Of a stretch of 64,000 nt of DNA, positions 1 to 10,575 are shown piece after piece; positions within the stretch are counted from its first letter, which is position 1; each line of letters opens with the position of its first letter. Made by a program: the position numbers and the translations under genes. The notes under the pieces are model-generated. The model was not told the DNA's origin. It saw nothing but the letters and a program-made list of their open reading frames with translations, and made no database searches. The stretch comes from Symsagittifera roscoffensis (Eukaryota; Xenacoelomorpha; Acoela; Convolutidae), in the NCBI RefSeq assembly GCF_963678635.1, contig NC_087071.1, forward strand, positions 36,666,438-36,730,437. Reading direction: 5' to 3'.

Positions 1-520
1 GCATTGGTTTAAATTTAAGATCTGACACGTATAGTCGTTGTTAATTTTGATTAGTTATGTTTTTGACCCTGATAGTGAATTAAAGTAGTTTCGTTCCTGG
101 TTGTTGTATAAAGGGGTAGAATTAGAAAAAAATAGAGGTTGTTTATTTAATCTTTGAAAGCATGTTAGTGATGTACTATTTGTTCGTGTGTACTGATCTT
201 TTTAATGTAAATTACTATTTAGAATGTTAATAGTGGGTTTATATTTCGTGATGAATTGAATTCCAACTATATTGTGTTTTATGTCTGTGATATGAAAAAT
301 TAGCTTGTTTGTTCCATTGTTCGAGTGGAAACGAGGTAGAATTGGATTTTTCCATAGTTTGTCAAACTTGATCCTTGTGCTGTAGCTAATTTGCTTGAGG
401 TTTTCAATGGCGATAATTTTGTATGAAGGGTTTGGATTTCATTCCAAGTGGAAATGTTTATGATATTTGATTCTGCTCCCGATTCTATTAAGAAATTAGT
501 TTCAAGGTATGATAACTGAA
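1..520 (-). pseudogene. Retropepsin-like protease, start of pol, LTR retroelement (relic)
   Basis: Reading the minus strand from about 520 to 130 gives a nearly continuous frame resembling a retroviral-type aspartic protease. A hydrophobic stretch leads into I-E-S-G-A-E-S-N, the place of the family's D-[ST]-G-A active-site loop, followed by a K-rich, strand-rich second half ending near 190 in a stop. The family works as a homodimer with one Asp from each chain. Here the catalytic position is Glu (codon at 483-485), so activity is doubtful. It lies directly downstream of the gag remnant on the same strand, as expected for gag-pol order. Reverse transcriptase would lie left of the window. No start codon is expected because pol is made by read-through or frameshift. 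The family assignment is from motif and position only. Confidence 0.5.
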
Positions 521-1546
521 ATTTTTCTGTGTTTTGGGCTTTCTAGTGAAAGTGGAAGTGACCAAATTTTTTCTTTAGGTAGTTGTACTTCATTTGTATT
601 TTTTTTGTATATACTATTCATACTTGAACTTCTTCGAGTTCCTATATAGTATAATCTGTCATATTAAGTGTGGTGTTTTGTTCATTAGAATTATTGAAGT
701 TTTCGTGATTGTGATAATTGTTCGATTCAATTGGCGTTTCGAATTCTTCTGCAATTTTAAGCATGTTTATTGAAAGTGTGTTTTCTGTTTCGCTTTTGTC
801 ATCTGTGGATTCGCAATTTTTATGATTTAATTGTAATCCGAACTTTCTGTCTTGTGAATACCGGGAGGGTCTGATTGATTGTGTTTAGTTAATTGTATCT
901 GATTTATTTGTCTTTAGTGTTTAGGTATACTGCTTCTAAAGTTTTGTTGTGAATTTTGATAATTTGTATGATTTCTGTGTGGTGACTGAGAATAGTTTCT
1001 TTGTCTGTTTCCATAATTATAGTTTCGAGTTCCAGAATTATCTGGTGATCTGTTGTAATTGTTGCTATAATTTGATTTGTTATTAGAATAATTTCGTAGT
1101 CTTTTTTCTGAGTATTGTCTATTTCTTTATTCGAGTAATTTCTGTTTCGTTTATATGAAGAATTTCTGGATTGATCGTTTGTAAAAAATCTGTTACGCGA
1201 ATTTGAATTGGAACGATTTCTGTGGTAGCTTGAATAATTACTTCTGTTTGAGTTTGATCTTGAGTAATTATTTCGATACTGGTTATTTTGATTATTTGAT
1301 CTGCTGTATCGAGTTTGTGAGAATTTTTGTGAAATTCTTCGATCTGGAGATCTTCCGCGATAGTGATTTCTGTAAGGTGGTTGTTGTCTACTATTATAAT
1401 TTTCTGGGAGTGATTTTCCTGAAGTATTATTACTGTGATTGTTCTTGTTTGGTAGGTTTTGATCTTTTTTTCATTTGTTGATAAAAGGTTTTGTTTCGTT
1501 CTCTGTTTTTTTGTGGTTTATTTTGATTGCCTTGCTGTTTTTGTCT

Positions 1547-1588
1547 GCACTCAGCAATGATATGTCCATATCTACGGCAATAGGTTTA
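1547..1588 (-). other. CCHC zinc knuckle of gag with a stop at its first Cys position
   Basis: The minus strand reads Y-C-R-R-Y-G-H-I-I-A-E-C, matching the last three ligands of C-x2-C-x4-H-x4-C. The position of the first Cys, three codons upstream, is a TAA (1586-1588). The knuckle is recognisable but cannot be made in full. Confidence 0.65.
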
Positions 1589-2595
1589 TCGTTTTTTGAT
1601 TGATGGTTTGCCTTTAAAATTTGGACTTTTTTCATAAATATTTAATATCTGTGTAATGTTTTCAGCTAATTCCGTGTCGGAATCTTGTAAAATTTTTGTT
1701 TGTGAAGTACTTGTATGGATGTTATTTACATAAAGAAGTTTTAAATTTTCTGTTTCATTCAATTTCATCTCATCGTAAATTCAGCTTGTTCTAGTTTGCC
1801 TAAAATTTTTCGAAAATCTATATCAAGTTTCCGAATTGAAGATAGATGTAATGCTCGCTTTTTCCGCTATTTTTTATAGTTGTGGTGTTAATGTCATCTT
1901 CAAGACTTCTGTCTTTCTCGTATTTTGTAGTCATGTGTATTAAGTGAGTATGCTTTTCTTACCAATTTTTCGATTCTTACTGCAAGTTGTTTGATTGTTT
2001 CGTTAGGGAGTCTACGGATTTCATTATATAATATTCTTTGATGTTGTTTATTTCTTTCAGAGTCGAACATTTTTGAAAGTTCTTGTGTGAAACTTCTCCA
2101 ATCTGATTTAATTCCTGATGATAAATTTGAAAACCATTTTTGTGCTGCGCCATCAAGTGTGGTTTGGAATGGACCTGTGCGTCTATGTATCCAACTTTGA
2201 TATATTGCCGTTTTTATTGATTCAGGTCCTATGTTGAGAATTAAATTTGCTGTGAATGCATTTAAAACAGTTTTAACTGAGTATTCAGGATCTGTTCCTG
2301 TGAATACCATTATGGGCTTTTTTGACAATATGGATGATCCACCCGTAAGATATGGATTCATAGTCACTCGAAGTGATTCTGCGGTTTTTGGCATTTCAGA
2401 AAAATTTGTAAGTTGTTTCTTTGTAATTTCAGGTTTTTGTAAGTCATTTTGCATTTGTGTTGCTTGATAATTTTGTGCATTTATTGGATTTTGTGATTGA
2501 AAATTATTATTGTTATAAGATGCTGAGTTTTGTCTTGGAGGAAAAGTTTGTTTTGATTGTCGTATTTGTTCGTTTCGTGTGTGTGGTTCAAAAAA

Positions 2596-2665
2596 ATGAT
2601 AGATAGGATCTGATTGATCAGTGTTTCTGGATGATAGATAGGATCTGATTGATCAGTATTTCAGT
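2596..2665. repeat. 35-base tandem duplication inside gag
   Basis: Two near-identical copies starting ATGATAGATAGGATCTG lie at 2596 and 2631. The 35-base period is not a multiple of three, so the duplication shifts the gag frame. Confidence 0.85.
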
Positions 2666-3639
2666 TGTTGTTCTGGTGTTTTGTAGAAAATTGTTGTTGG
2701 TTTCGATTAAAATAATCTTCATCTTCTGAATAATGCGGTTGATTCCTTGTAAAATGTCTATTTGTTTTATTCCTGTTTTGTTGAAAAAACGGGATATTTT
2801 CGCTATGATCCGCTGTATCTCGTTGTAGATCGTTGAAAAAATTCCATAGAGAAACTGGTTTTTGTAATTGTTGGTTGTTGTTTTTTTGCCTGTGTTTGAC
2901 TTTGATTCTTTTGTCGGGAGGTTTTGCTATATTATTATTTGCAAAGAAATTATAATTATGGTCTCAAAAATTATTTTATTAATTGTTTTGTGTTTGTTTG
3001 GTTGTCGTGATGTCGTTATTGTTCTAAATTTCTGATAAACCACTTGTGAATGTTTTCGAGCAACAGAAAATTTTACTGTTGATTTTATGCTCTTTTGTCG
3101 AAATGATGAGTTTTTTTGAGGTGTTGTGATTGTTGAGCAAATTGGAGAAAAACTTCGTTGTGTTGTTGTTGGCATTGTCGACAATTTCTTCGTTTAGTAA
3201 GATTTCTTGTTCCATTTAAGTTTTCTTATGTATTAATGAATGTGGAGTTTAAGCTATTATTTCCATTTCTTTCAGTTAATTTTGTATTATAGTTAAAAGG
3301 TATTATAGTTAGTTGTAGGCTTTTATCCCAGACTAGATTAAAAGTCTAAGAGTAACTCGGCTAAACTAAGAGTTAAGTAAAAAGGTTGAATTAAGAATTA
3401 GTTGCACAGAATTGGTTACGTATCAATAAAGATTAATGATCGGACACTAGATTTGCCAAAAGGCATTGCGCTTTTGGCAGGTATTTAAATTATTATGACC
3501 ATAAATGAATACAACTTAAAGGTTAAAATGTCGACAATAAGATAGCACATTTGACATTCCCCGCGAAATTTTAGCTTAAAGTAAATAAATCCCGTCAGCA
3601 GTGAGAGGATTTATTTTACACGATCTTTATTATCAGGGT

Positions 3640-4597
3640 CCCGAACATAATCTGTTTCTTCTGCTAAGAAAGTTTCGTCGTCTGCACTTCATGTTCTAAA
3701 AGTTTTTCTTGATTGGGCTCTTAAATCAATGTTATGAACGAAATAGTCAATTATGAACAATTCTTAAATTTTGCATAGATCTTTTTCGACTTTTTGTGAA
3801 ATTGCATTACTGTTGAAATTTTCACATATTTGTTCCAAAAATTTTGAGAAAACATTCATTTCGTCACTTTCATTTGAGTGTTTGCATGTTTGACGTGTTA
3901 AATTATTTCATATTTACGTAAGTTTTTGAGAATTCTATATCTATATCATCTGTTTGTGTTTGATGTGCAGGGTGGTTTGCTTTTTGTGAAAAGATTTCAA
4001 TTGTGAATACATCAAATTGTGATGTTATATTTCATATTCATTTGAGGTAGTGATCAGGGAATTTTCTTTTCATTCATATTTCGGGAAATTCAGTTTTACT
4101 CGGGCTGTAAACTTTTTCAAATCATTTTACCATTAAATTGTGACAAAATTGTACTTGTCCTTGGTTGGGACTACTTTCTGGTTTTATAAAAATGGGAGTA
4201 TTAAATTATTGTCAGAATTTTTATTGTATTCGATCATTTTTTGTATCTTAAAACTGTTAATGTGTAAATTTCCTTATGTCGGATTCCTCTAATTATAAAG
4301 ACATACTGGTTTATTAAAGTATGATTTTTCTTTTCTACGTTTTTCTTTAATTGATGATGGTGATGTAGCTTTGGAGTCAGAAAACAATTTTTGGTTTTCT
4401 AGTTGCTTTTTCGTGTTTATTGGATATTTTAAATCTTGAAGTTCCTGTATTGTGTTTTTTTCTGATTCTGTGACTGCGTTTCGTCTTTTTGAAAAAAAAA
4501 ATTTGATAATTTGCTTTTGTTTTGCTATAATTATCTTTTTAAGTGTTTGTCTTTTTGATCTGATATATGCCATTGTTTGTTTTTGAGTTGTGATCAC
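3640..4597 (-). pseudogene. Coding-like remnants between LTR and gag
   Basis: Two minus-strand stretches look coding but match nothing I recognise. One is a 102-codon Lys/Arg-rich ORF (4597-4289). The other is an open stretch of about 60 codons around 3895-3700 with acidic and amphipathic character, ending near an acidic E-T-F-L-A-E-E-T patch at about 3660. They sit between the LTR/primer site at 5877-6285 and gag at 3215, where most gypsy elements have only a short leader. They may be an extra ORF of the element or remains of another insertion. Both are broken by stops. Confidence 0.3.
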
Positions 4598-5876
4598 AAG
4601 TTGATTGTATTATGATTGTTTTTTTACTGCCTAGATTATCTCTTGACAGAGTTATCAGGATCAGGGTTGCAAGCACTCGGGGGTTAGAGTTTCTATTTCC
4701 TTGAACTGTTAGTTCTTACGGTTTTTGTGTGGTTCTCTTAGTTTGGGGCTTAGATTCTCGGAATTGACGGGTTGGAGAGAGAGAACTATATCAATTCGTG
4801 AGAAAGTTTTTACTTTCTCGTGACTATGTGCTTTCTAAGATGGACCTATTTAGTCTTAATTAATGTTGTGATTTGTGATCAAGGGTTGGAGAATAGTAAA
4901 TCAATCCACAAAGTTCAGGTATAATTAGAATGTAAGTAGTCGTTAGATACTATTTACTGACTTGCTAAATTTTAAGTATTTTAGCCTGGGTCATCTAAGA
5001 GGATATGCTCAAGTGAAGAGTGAGTAACAGAAGTTTTTCACTGTCTATCTGGATTAAAATGGTTAGTTTTTTCAAAAATTCCGATTAGTCCTGGGTCGTT
5101 TATGAAGGTTGGAAAGTGAATCGACGTTTTAGGTCGTTAGACACTTAAAATAATGTGTTTTGGAGAACAAATTTGTTCTGATTTGATCCAAGGGAGGCCT
5201 TGATGATCAGAATATGAATGGATTTTACTGAAGTGTCGTTAAAGATCCAAGGAAAGCCTTGATGATCTGTCATTTAAATTAAGATAATTTAAGAGAAAAC
5301 AAGGATAGGACTTGATAAAATTTGATAAAAAACATCAGTTTTTTGAAATTTGCTGTTATGTTTTAGATGATGAAGCTGGGATGAAGAAAAGATGTGTACA
5401 GATTAATGAAACTAACAATAATTTTTTATACAAACTAATTTTTGTATTTTTTATTCAATACATTTTTTTGTTCAAAAGTTTTGATTTTTTGTAGAAAGGA
5501 CTTGTGTTGTTTTGATCCGTCGTTAATGTCTAAGTAGTAGGCTTAGCACCATTTGTTTTTGATGAATTGTTCTTCAGATTGTTTTTATGTCAGTGAATGA
5601 AAATCTAAATTTAATGCGCAGGGATTCTAAATACAAAAACTTCTTGTTCCGGTTTTCATTTTACTAGCCTATGGTCGGTTTGTCGATTTCTTCCGAATCG
5701 TATGTCATGCCTTGTTCTTGGTCTTCTTGCAATACCTTTTATTTCTCGTATTGTTTGGAAAAATGGCGTAGATCTATTGAGTCGTAGAGACATTTCTATC
5801 AAACATTTTTTCAATTTTGAAATTGTCTAACTCTAATTTTAATTGTCTGATTCTAGGTTAGTTAAGTTCTTGTTCG
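4598..5876. other. No gene seen; leader or flank of the left element
   Basis: AT-rich sequence without a supported gene. A short direct repeat around AGGCCTTGATGATC and AAGCCTTGATGATC occurs at about 5182 and 5243. Small ORFs here are not supported. Confidence 0.5.
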
Positions 5877-5894
5877 CGACTTATGGTCGCACCA
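5877..5894 (-). promoter_or_regulatory. Primer-binding site of the left LTR element
   Basis: On the minus strand, two bases after the LTR end, the sequence starts TGGTGCGACCATAAGTCG. A TGG start just inside the LTR is the hallmark of a tRNA-primed minus-strand DNA start. The tRNA was not identified. Confidence 0.6.
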
Positions 5895-5896
5895 GA

Positions 5897-6285
5897 TGAG
5901 TTATGACCTTTTGGTTATACTCATATATTACTTTCAGATAGGGTAAACCGTCTGTTCGTCACGCTATCTTATTTTCGGACGGATAGATTCGTGCAACTTC
6001 TTAGTCTAATACCAATATCAATCTTACTCTTATACCTCCTGGTCTCAATAAATCTAGTTTATACTGGTTTTTGCGTATTAGTTCTTGGACTTATATCCAG
6101 AAAGAGAACAATCTGAGTTTAATTTAAATTGTTCGGGTACTTAAACTACAAGTAGTTTCAGCACTTACAAATAAGTGTCATTATTAAGGATGGAATATGA
6201 TTGGTTAGTCTTGATATTTTATAGGAATAGAGAATTATATTTATAACCATTTATAAATTCTAGGTTAGAACTGGTTCCAAAGTTT
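5897..6285 (-). repeat. LTR of the left (minus-strand) element
   Basis: This stretch is an imperfect reverse complement of the LTR at 6994-7395. Shared blocks include the CACGCTATCTTATTTTCGG region, the TCGTGCAACTTCTTAGTCTAA region and the AGTAGTTTCAGCACTTAC region. It reads outward from the gag at 3215, so it is the 5' LTR of the left element. It is clearly more diverged than the LTR copies within the right element. The outer boundary is approximate. Confidence 0.7.
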
Positions 6286-6993
6286 TCGTTTCAACAATAT
6301 TCAAAATTGCAACGATTGGTTTAATTAACATTTGATGACAAGGTCATTTCAAGCACGCCGGTTTTCAAATGGTAAGAGGAACCGACATTTTAGAGGAACC
6401 GACATTTTAGTAACCTGCGTTTTGGGTTACTAAAAACGGGCTCAATTCAGGAAAAGGAAATTGATCAACCTTAGATTACAAAAAAGGTGCTTACATGGTC
6501 TATACAAAACCAACATGAAAAAATGAAAAAAACATTGTAGGTTAAAAATGTTACAAAAAATTTGAAACCTTTTTAAGAAACACGGACAGGACAAGAGCCA
6601 TGAATTGTAAAGTCTATTGATTTTGATTAATTTTAGTTTCTCTCAATTTTCTTTTTTTTTGCATTTTATTTATCTACTACTCGAAAGCTTCAATTATTTT
6701 GTTAAGTCAGAAACAAGACAACACATTGTGGTTTTCTTAAACTAGTTTTAAATTTTTTGTGGTTATACCGAAACGTTAACACGTCTGAGTCGATATTCTT
6801 TTGTTTTAAAAACAGTTTATATCTAGCCTTAAGCCGATTCTAGCTTCTGTAGTCGGGGGCTAGTGTGAATGCTACTGTAATGGCTACCGATAGCTTCACT
6901 AAACCCTGAAAGGTTGTACAACCTAGATACCACACATCTGTAAAACTTAAAACTTTTTGCCACAAACAGTTCACAACTTGAAAACATTCAACT
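6286..6993. other. Spacer between two head-to-head LTRs
   Basis: No gene seen. A 19-base-period duplication of GAGGAACCGACATTTTA lies near 6376-6412. If the right element is in an intron of gene A, this may be intron DNA or older repeat DNA. Confidence 0.5.
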
Positions 6994-7395
6994 TGTAAAC
7001 CCCGTGGTAGCATCACATTCTGGAACCAGATCTAAACTATATTTTATTATTGGATAGTTGATCACTATAAAATATTTAATACTAACCAATCATGATCCAT
7101 CTAACTAACAACCCACTTATTTGTAAGTGCTGAAACTACTTGTATTTTCAGCACCAGAGAGATTTGAATTTAACCTAGAACTTAGTTGCTTCTCCAAGAG
7201 ACCTACTCGCAATAAACCAGTATACTCTAGATGTATTGAGACTAATTAGGATTAGCAGATATAAGAGTAAGATTAAGATCGGTATTAGACTAAGAAGTTG
7301 CACGAATCTATCCGGCCGAAAATAAGATAGCGTGACGAGCAGACGGTGTACCCTATCTGAAAATACTCTATGAGTTAAACCTAGAGCCTAACTCA
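6994..7395 (+). repeat. 5' LTR of the right element
   Basis: 402 bases, TG...CA ends, matching 17865-18219 directly and 5897-6285 in inverse orientation. It contains an AGTGCTGAAACTACTTGTA and TTTCAGCA palindromic patch near 7123-7153. Confidence 0.85.
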
Positions 7396-7397
7396 TC

Positions 7398-7415
7398 TAG
7401 TGCGACCATACCCTC
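7398..7415 (+). promoter_or_regulatory. Primer-binding site remnant of the right element
   Basis: Two bases after the LTR, TAGTGCGACCATA matches the left element's primer site except that TGG has become TAG, then diverges. The change in the base-paired CCA position would weaken tRNA priming. Confidence 0.5.
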
Positions 7416-7443
7416 ACACTCATACACTCAAGTTGAACCAAAT

Positions 7444-7992
7444 ATGGCAAACGAACCAATAGATATTTCTTCTGACACAACATCATCAACCCTACCAGAA
7501 ACACTTTCCCTTCCATCAACACGTTCAATAAGTCAAATATCAACAACAATTGTTCCCTTAATTTTTCCAACAAATTTTGACGCCAGATACCAAGAACAAT
7601 CATCCACAAATACCCCCCTACGATTAGATTGGAATACATTCGTAGCACCTCCCCCATTATTTGGACAACATCAAGAAAGTAGTAGACTTCGCAATTGGGC
7701 ACTAAATAGACAACAATATAGACAAGACTTCCACAAAGATATTCAAAAACGTAACATCCAAATACTTCAACAAAATCGTCTCACATTAAAGTTCCAAATT
7801 ACAGTAAGATTTAACAACATTGTTCAACACCCCTTCCCCCTAAGCCCACCAAATATAACACCTCAATTTTTACCTCCCCCATTTATAACAATTGAAATCA
7901 AATATAAACACAATAGATATACCAAAAAGACAATTGGATATACAACTTTATATAACCCATATTCAGGATTATCATACACTTGTATCTTTTAA
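7444..7992 (+). CDS. Pro/Ser/Thr/Gln-rich ORF, first ORF of the right LTR element
   Basis: 182 codons, starting 48 bases after the LTR. The first 50 residues are Ser/Thr-rich and probably disordered. The middle (about 75-125) is Arg/Gln-rich with possible helix around QQYRQDFHKDIQKRNIQIL. The last third is Pro/Phe-rich. It sits where gag would be, but I see no gag core, capsid major homology region or zinc knuckle, so calling it gag is not justified. Downstream frames (to about 8137) show similar composition in another phase, so it may be truncated by a frameshift. Base use is A/C-rich on the coding strand, unlike the T/G-rich plus strand left of 6000 and like the other ORFs of this element. 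Confidence 0.45.
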   Translation: MANEPIDISSDTTSSTLPETLSLPSTRSISQISTTIVPLIFPTNFDARYQEQSSTNTPLRLDWNTFVAPPPLFGQHQESSRLRNWALNRQQYRQDFHKDIQKRNIQILQQNRLTLKFQITVRFNNIVQHPFPLSPPNITPQFLPPPFITIEIKYKHNRYTKKTIGYTTLYNPYSGLSYTCIF

Positions 7993-8141
7993 AGATTTTC
8001 ACATTGCAACACCTTCTTTTTCTAATTATTTCCGAACAAAATCAAAACCCTACTCCTCGCACAGGACCTCAGGATTTATTAGTAACTTACTACGATTGAA
8101 GAAAACGAACAAAAAACACTACCTAAATATGCTATAAATAA

Positions 8142-10570
8142 GTAACACAATGCGAATCCGAACCACAAGCTATAGAAACTAGGAACATAGAAGCTACATT
8201 ATACTCAAAAGCCCGAACAACAACACTTACAGGCTATACGATCACAGCGACCTTTTCCGAAAAGAAAGTACATTGTTCACAAGTTTCAAATGGAAATAAA
8301 AACCGACTTGATCACGAATCTTTCTATCAGAGCAATATAGAAAGACTTTTACATCTACAACCCGAAGATTGTAAAAATGAACTACTCAGATTAAATTCAA
8401 CATCAAACAAAAACTCAACCAGAAAAATAGTAAACTTTCAAGTTTTCACAGACTCCGCACACCAAGCAGAACTTACAAGATACCGAGGACATACAAGATT
8501 AGACGGAAAGAACCCATAAAATGGCGCACACAGAAGATTAACTTATGATCTTCACGATAAACATTGGATACCACACATTGGAATAAATAATCCTTGAAAC
8601 TGCAAAGCACATACAAAAATTAATGGATACCAAGAAATAATGTTTTTTGATTGGAAAAAAAACTTGAAAAAGTACAACTCACACGAGATTTAAATGATAA
8701 TACCAGCATCTACAATGGAATAAGACTACCTTCCGAAATAATCAAGGTTACTGTGATCCTACTACTAGGACACAAAAAACAATTGTCCGGTTTCCCGAAG
8801 ACACTTGTATGACATTTGAAGTAGCAAAAATACACGCTAGAATGATAAAATTTCATCAAAAATATTTTATCGAATCAATACCGTTTGAAATGGTAAACCC
8901 AAATCAAATAAGACAAAAAAATCATAAATTTAGAAACATCCACAATATAGAAAATAAGTTAACACGTTTCCAAATCTATCAAGAAACAGAACTCGCATGT
9001 AAGTATAGAAATCCACTCTATAAAACACAATATTCCGAAATGCTTGTCGAATACGAACAAGGTTTTGATATGAACACTGGAAAAAAAATAAAGGATTCCT
9101 ACGCAACACATCATCCTCTAAATGAAGGAACCTCATACAACCCAGTAAACCTTCTAAGAAACGCAGAAAACTCTCGTGGAAAAATAAAACCACGAGACAT
9201 AGAAAGTACACGATTACAAGAATTATCACTTATGAACAACACATTTTTTGGCGCAATTCATTTTTACATCCACTTCGACATGAAATTAGACTACACAGTT
9301 AGGAGAATTTTTCATGAAATGTCACTCTCAGAATAAGAAACACTACATCAACTATGTGAACTAGAAAGAACACAGATTTTATAATCGCTAGCACTAGCTG
9401 TTCTAAAAATACACTAAGCAGGATTTTTTTATCCGGAAATAGATCAAATTTCCTTAATTATGAAGGAAACACTTTATGGTTCTACACTTGCACCAAAAAA
9501 GTATCACCTTTATATGTTTTTGAAGATAAAAGATGTTATACGGGAATCCCAATATTCTAAAAAAAATAAAGTACATTTTGTTGATACACTTTCAAGAAGA
9601 ACATATTTTGGGATACAGCAGTCCCATGTGGATCAGAAAATAGCCACAACGTTATATAATTAAAACCGACGAAGAAAAATACTATCACCATATCCCACAT
9701 TAATGCAACCATTAAAAACGTTTTCAGCCGAAAGTATTACAGCTATTGCTCGCAATCCAAATATCGATCTACAATCGATAGGAATATATTCTAAATTAGA
9801 TATTCAACATCACATTCGTACACAACACTTTCAAGAACTACTAACACAAATGGACAATATACAACGACAATCAATAGATCAAAATTTACGCAAACTTGCA
9901 GAAACCGCTGGCTTTTCAGACAATTACACACACGATTACAGCGGATATTTTAAAGATATTAAGGACGATATATTTTAAAACGGCAAAAAATATGAACCAC
10001 AAGATATCTCATCAGTAAATATTTTTAGCTTAGTAACTTTGAAAAATGAACTTCTTGCCTTCCTAGGATGGCCCTATTACATCTTAGAAAGATTCACTAT
10101 ATTATACGCCTTGTTTAACTTTATTGGATTTCTTCTCTCATTATTGAAAGGAATCTATAACACATGCGCAATACATACACAAGTAAACCGACAAGCAAGC
10201 GCAGCACGCATACTATTTGCAGGATATTTTCCAGATCAATAAATAAAAAACTTTTAGACGCACAAATAAATGAATGTATTACAAAACTATCAACAAAACC
10301 GAACACATAGGACGAATGACAAAACAATACAAATGTATCATCCACATCACCACAATTATCAAATTCACATCACAACCATCCATTATCTTTATTATCACGA
10401 ATATTTAGAAACCTAGCACTCACAAACCCTACAAAATTAAGACCTAATTACACACAAAGTCCCATTCACCATATAGTAAGACAACATTCTCAAAATGACG
10501 ATACATATGAACAAATAATCGAACAGCCCCATACCAACACTTTTCAATCTCAAAATAATCATTTTTTAGC
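8142..10570 (+). pseudogene. Broken membrane-glycoprotein-like (env-type) gene
   Basis: Successive plus-strand open stretches look like parts of one protein: about 125 codons (8142-8516) with several Cys, a Cys-containing patch near 8590-8620, 175 codons (8809-9336), 67 codons (9460-9663), 91 codons (9703-9978), and 67 codons (10039-10242). The last holds a strong hydrophobic segment (L-F-N-F-I-G-F-L-L-S-L-L) followed by a basic region, as in a C-terminal membrane anchor with a cytoplasmic tail. The tail appears to run on to about 10570 in a broken frame. A large Cys-bearing ectodomain, late anchor and position inside an LTR element suggest an env-like fusion glycoprotein. The exact family is unknown and no fusion peptide was identified. 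Multiple stops and frameshifts mean no product. Confidence 0.4.
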
Positions 10571-10575
10571 CCACG

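Larger units (their letters stand above)
1030..3215 (-). pseudogene. gag of a Ty3/gypsy-type LTR retroelement, broken
   Basis: Several minus-strand frames line up as one gag. The likely start is the ATG at 3215 (MEQEILLNEE), followed by an Asn/Gln-rich N-terminal part (about 3215-2470). A 184-residue open stretch (2454-1900) has the retrotransposon gag pattern: A-x-x-W, W-x-x-F, then Q-R-x-L and repeated basic/hydrophobic helices. A CCHC zinc knuckle lies at 1588-1547. A basic Asn/Arg/Ser-rich tail of about 150 codons (1490-1030) is open but has no ATG. Gag packages element RNA into particles; the knuckle and basic tail would bind nucleic acid. Breaks include a 35-base duplication near 2630, frame changes near 1890 and 1500, and a stop inside the knuckle. 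The protease follows downstream at 520-1. Confidence 0.65.

Noticed and set aside
1203-1481. 92-codon plus-strand ORF
   Set aside because: It is the shadow of the Asn/Arg/Ser-rich gag tail on the minus strand.
7397-7702. 101-codon minus-strand ORF
   Set aside because: Shadow of the plus-strand ORF at 7444-7992 and overlapping the primer site.
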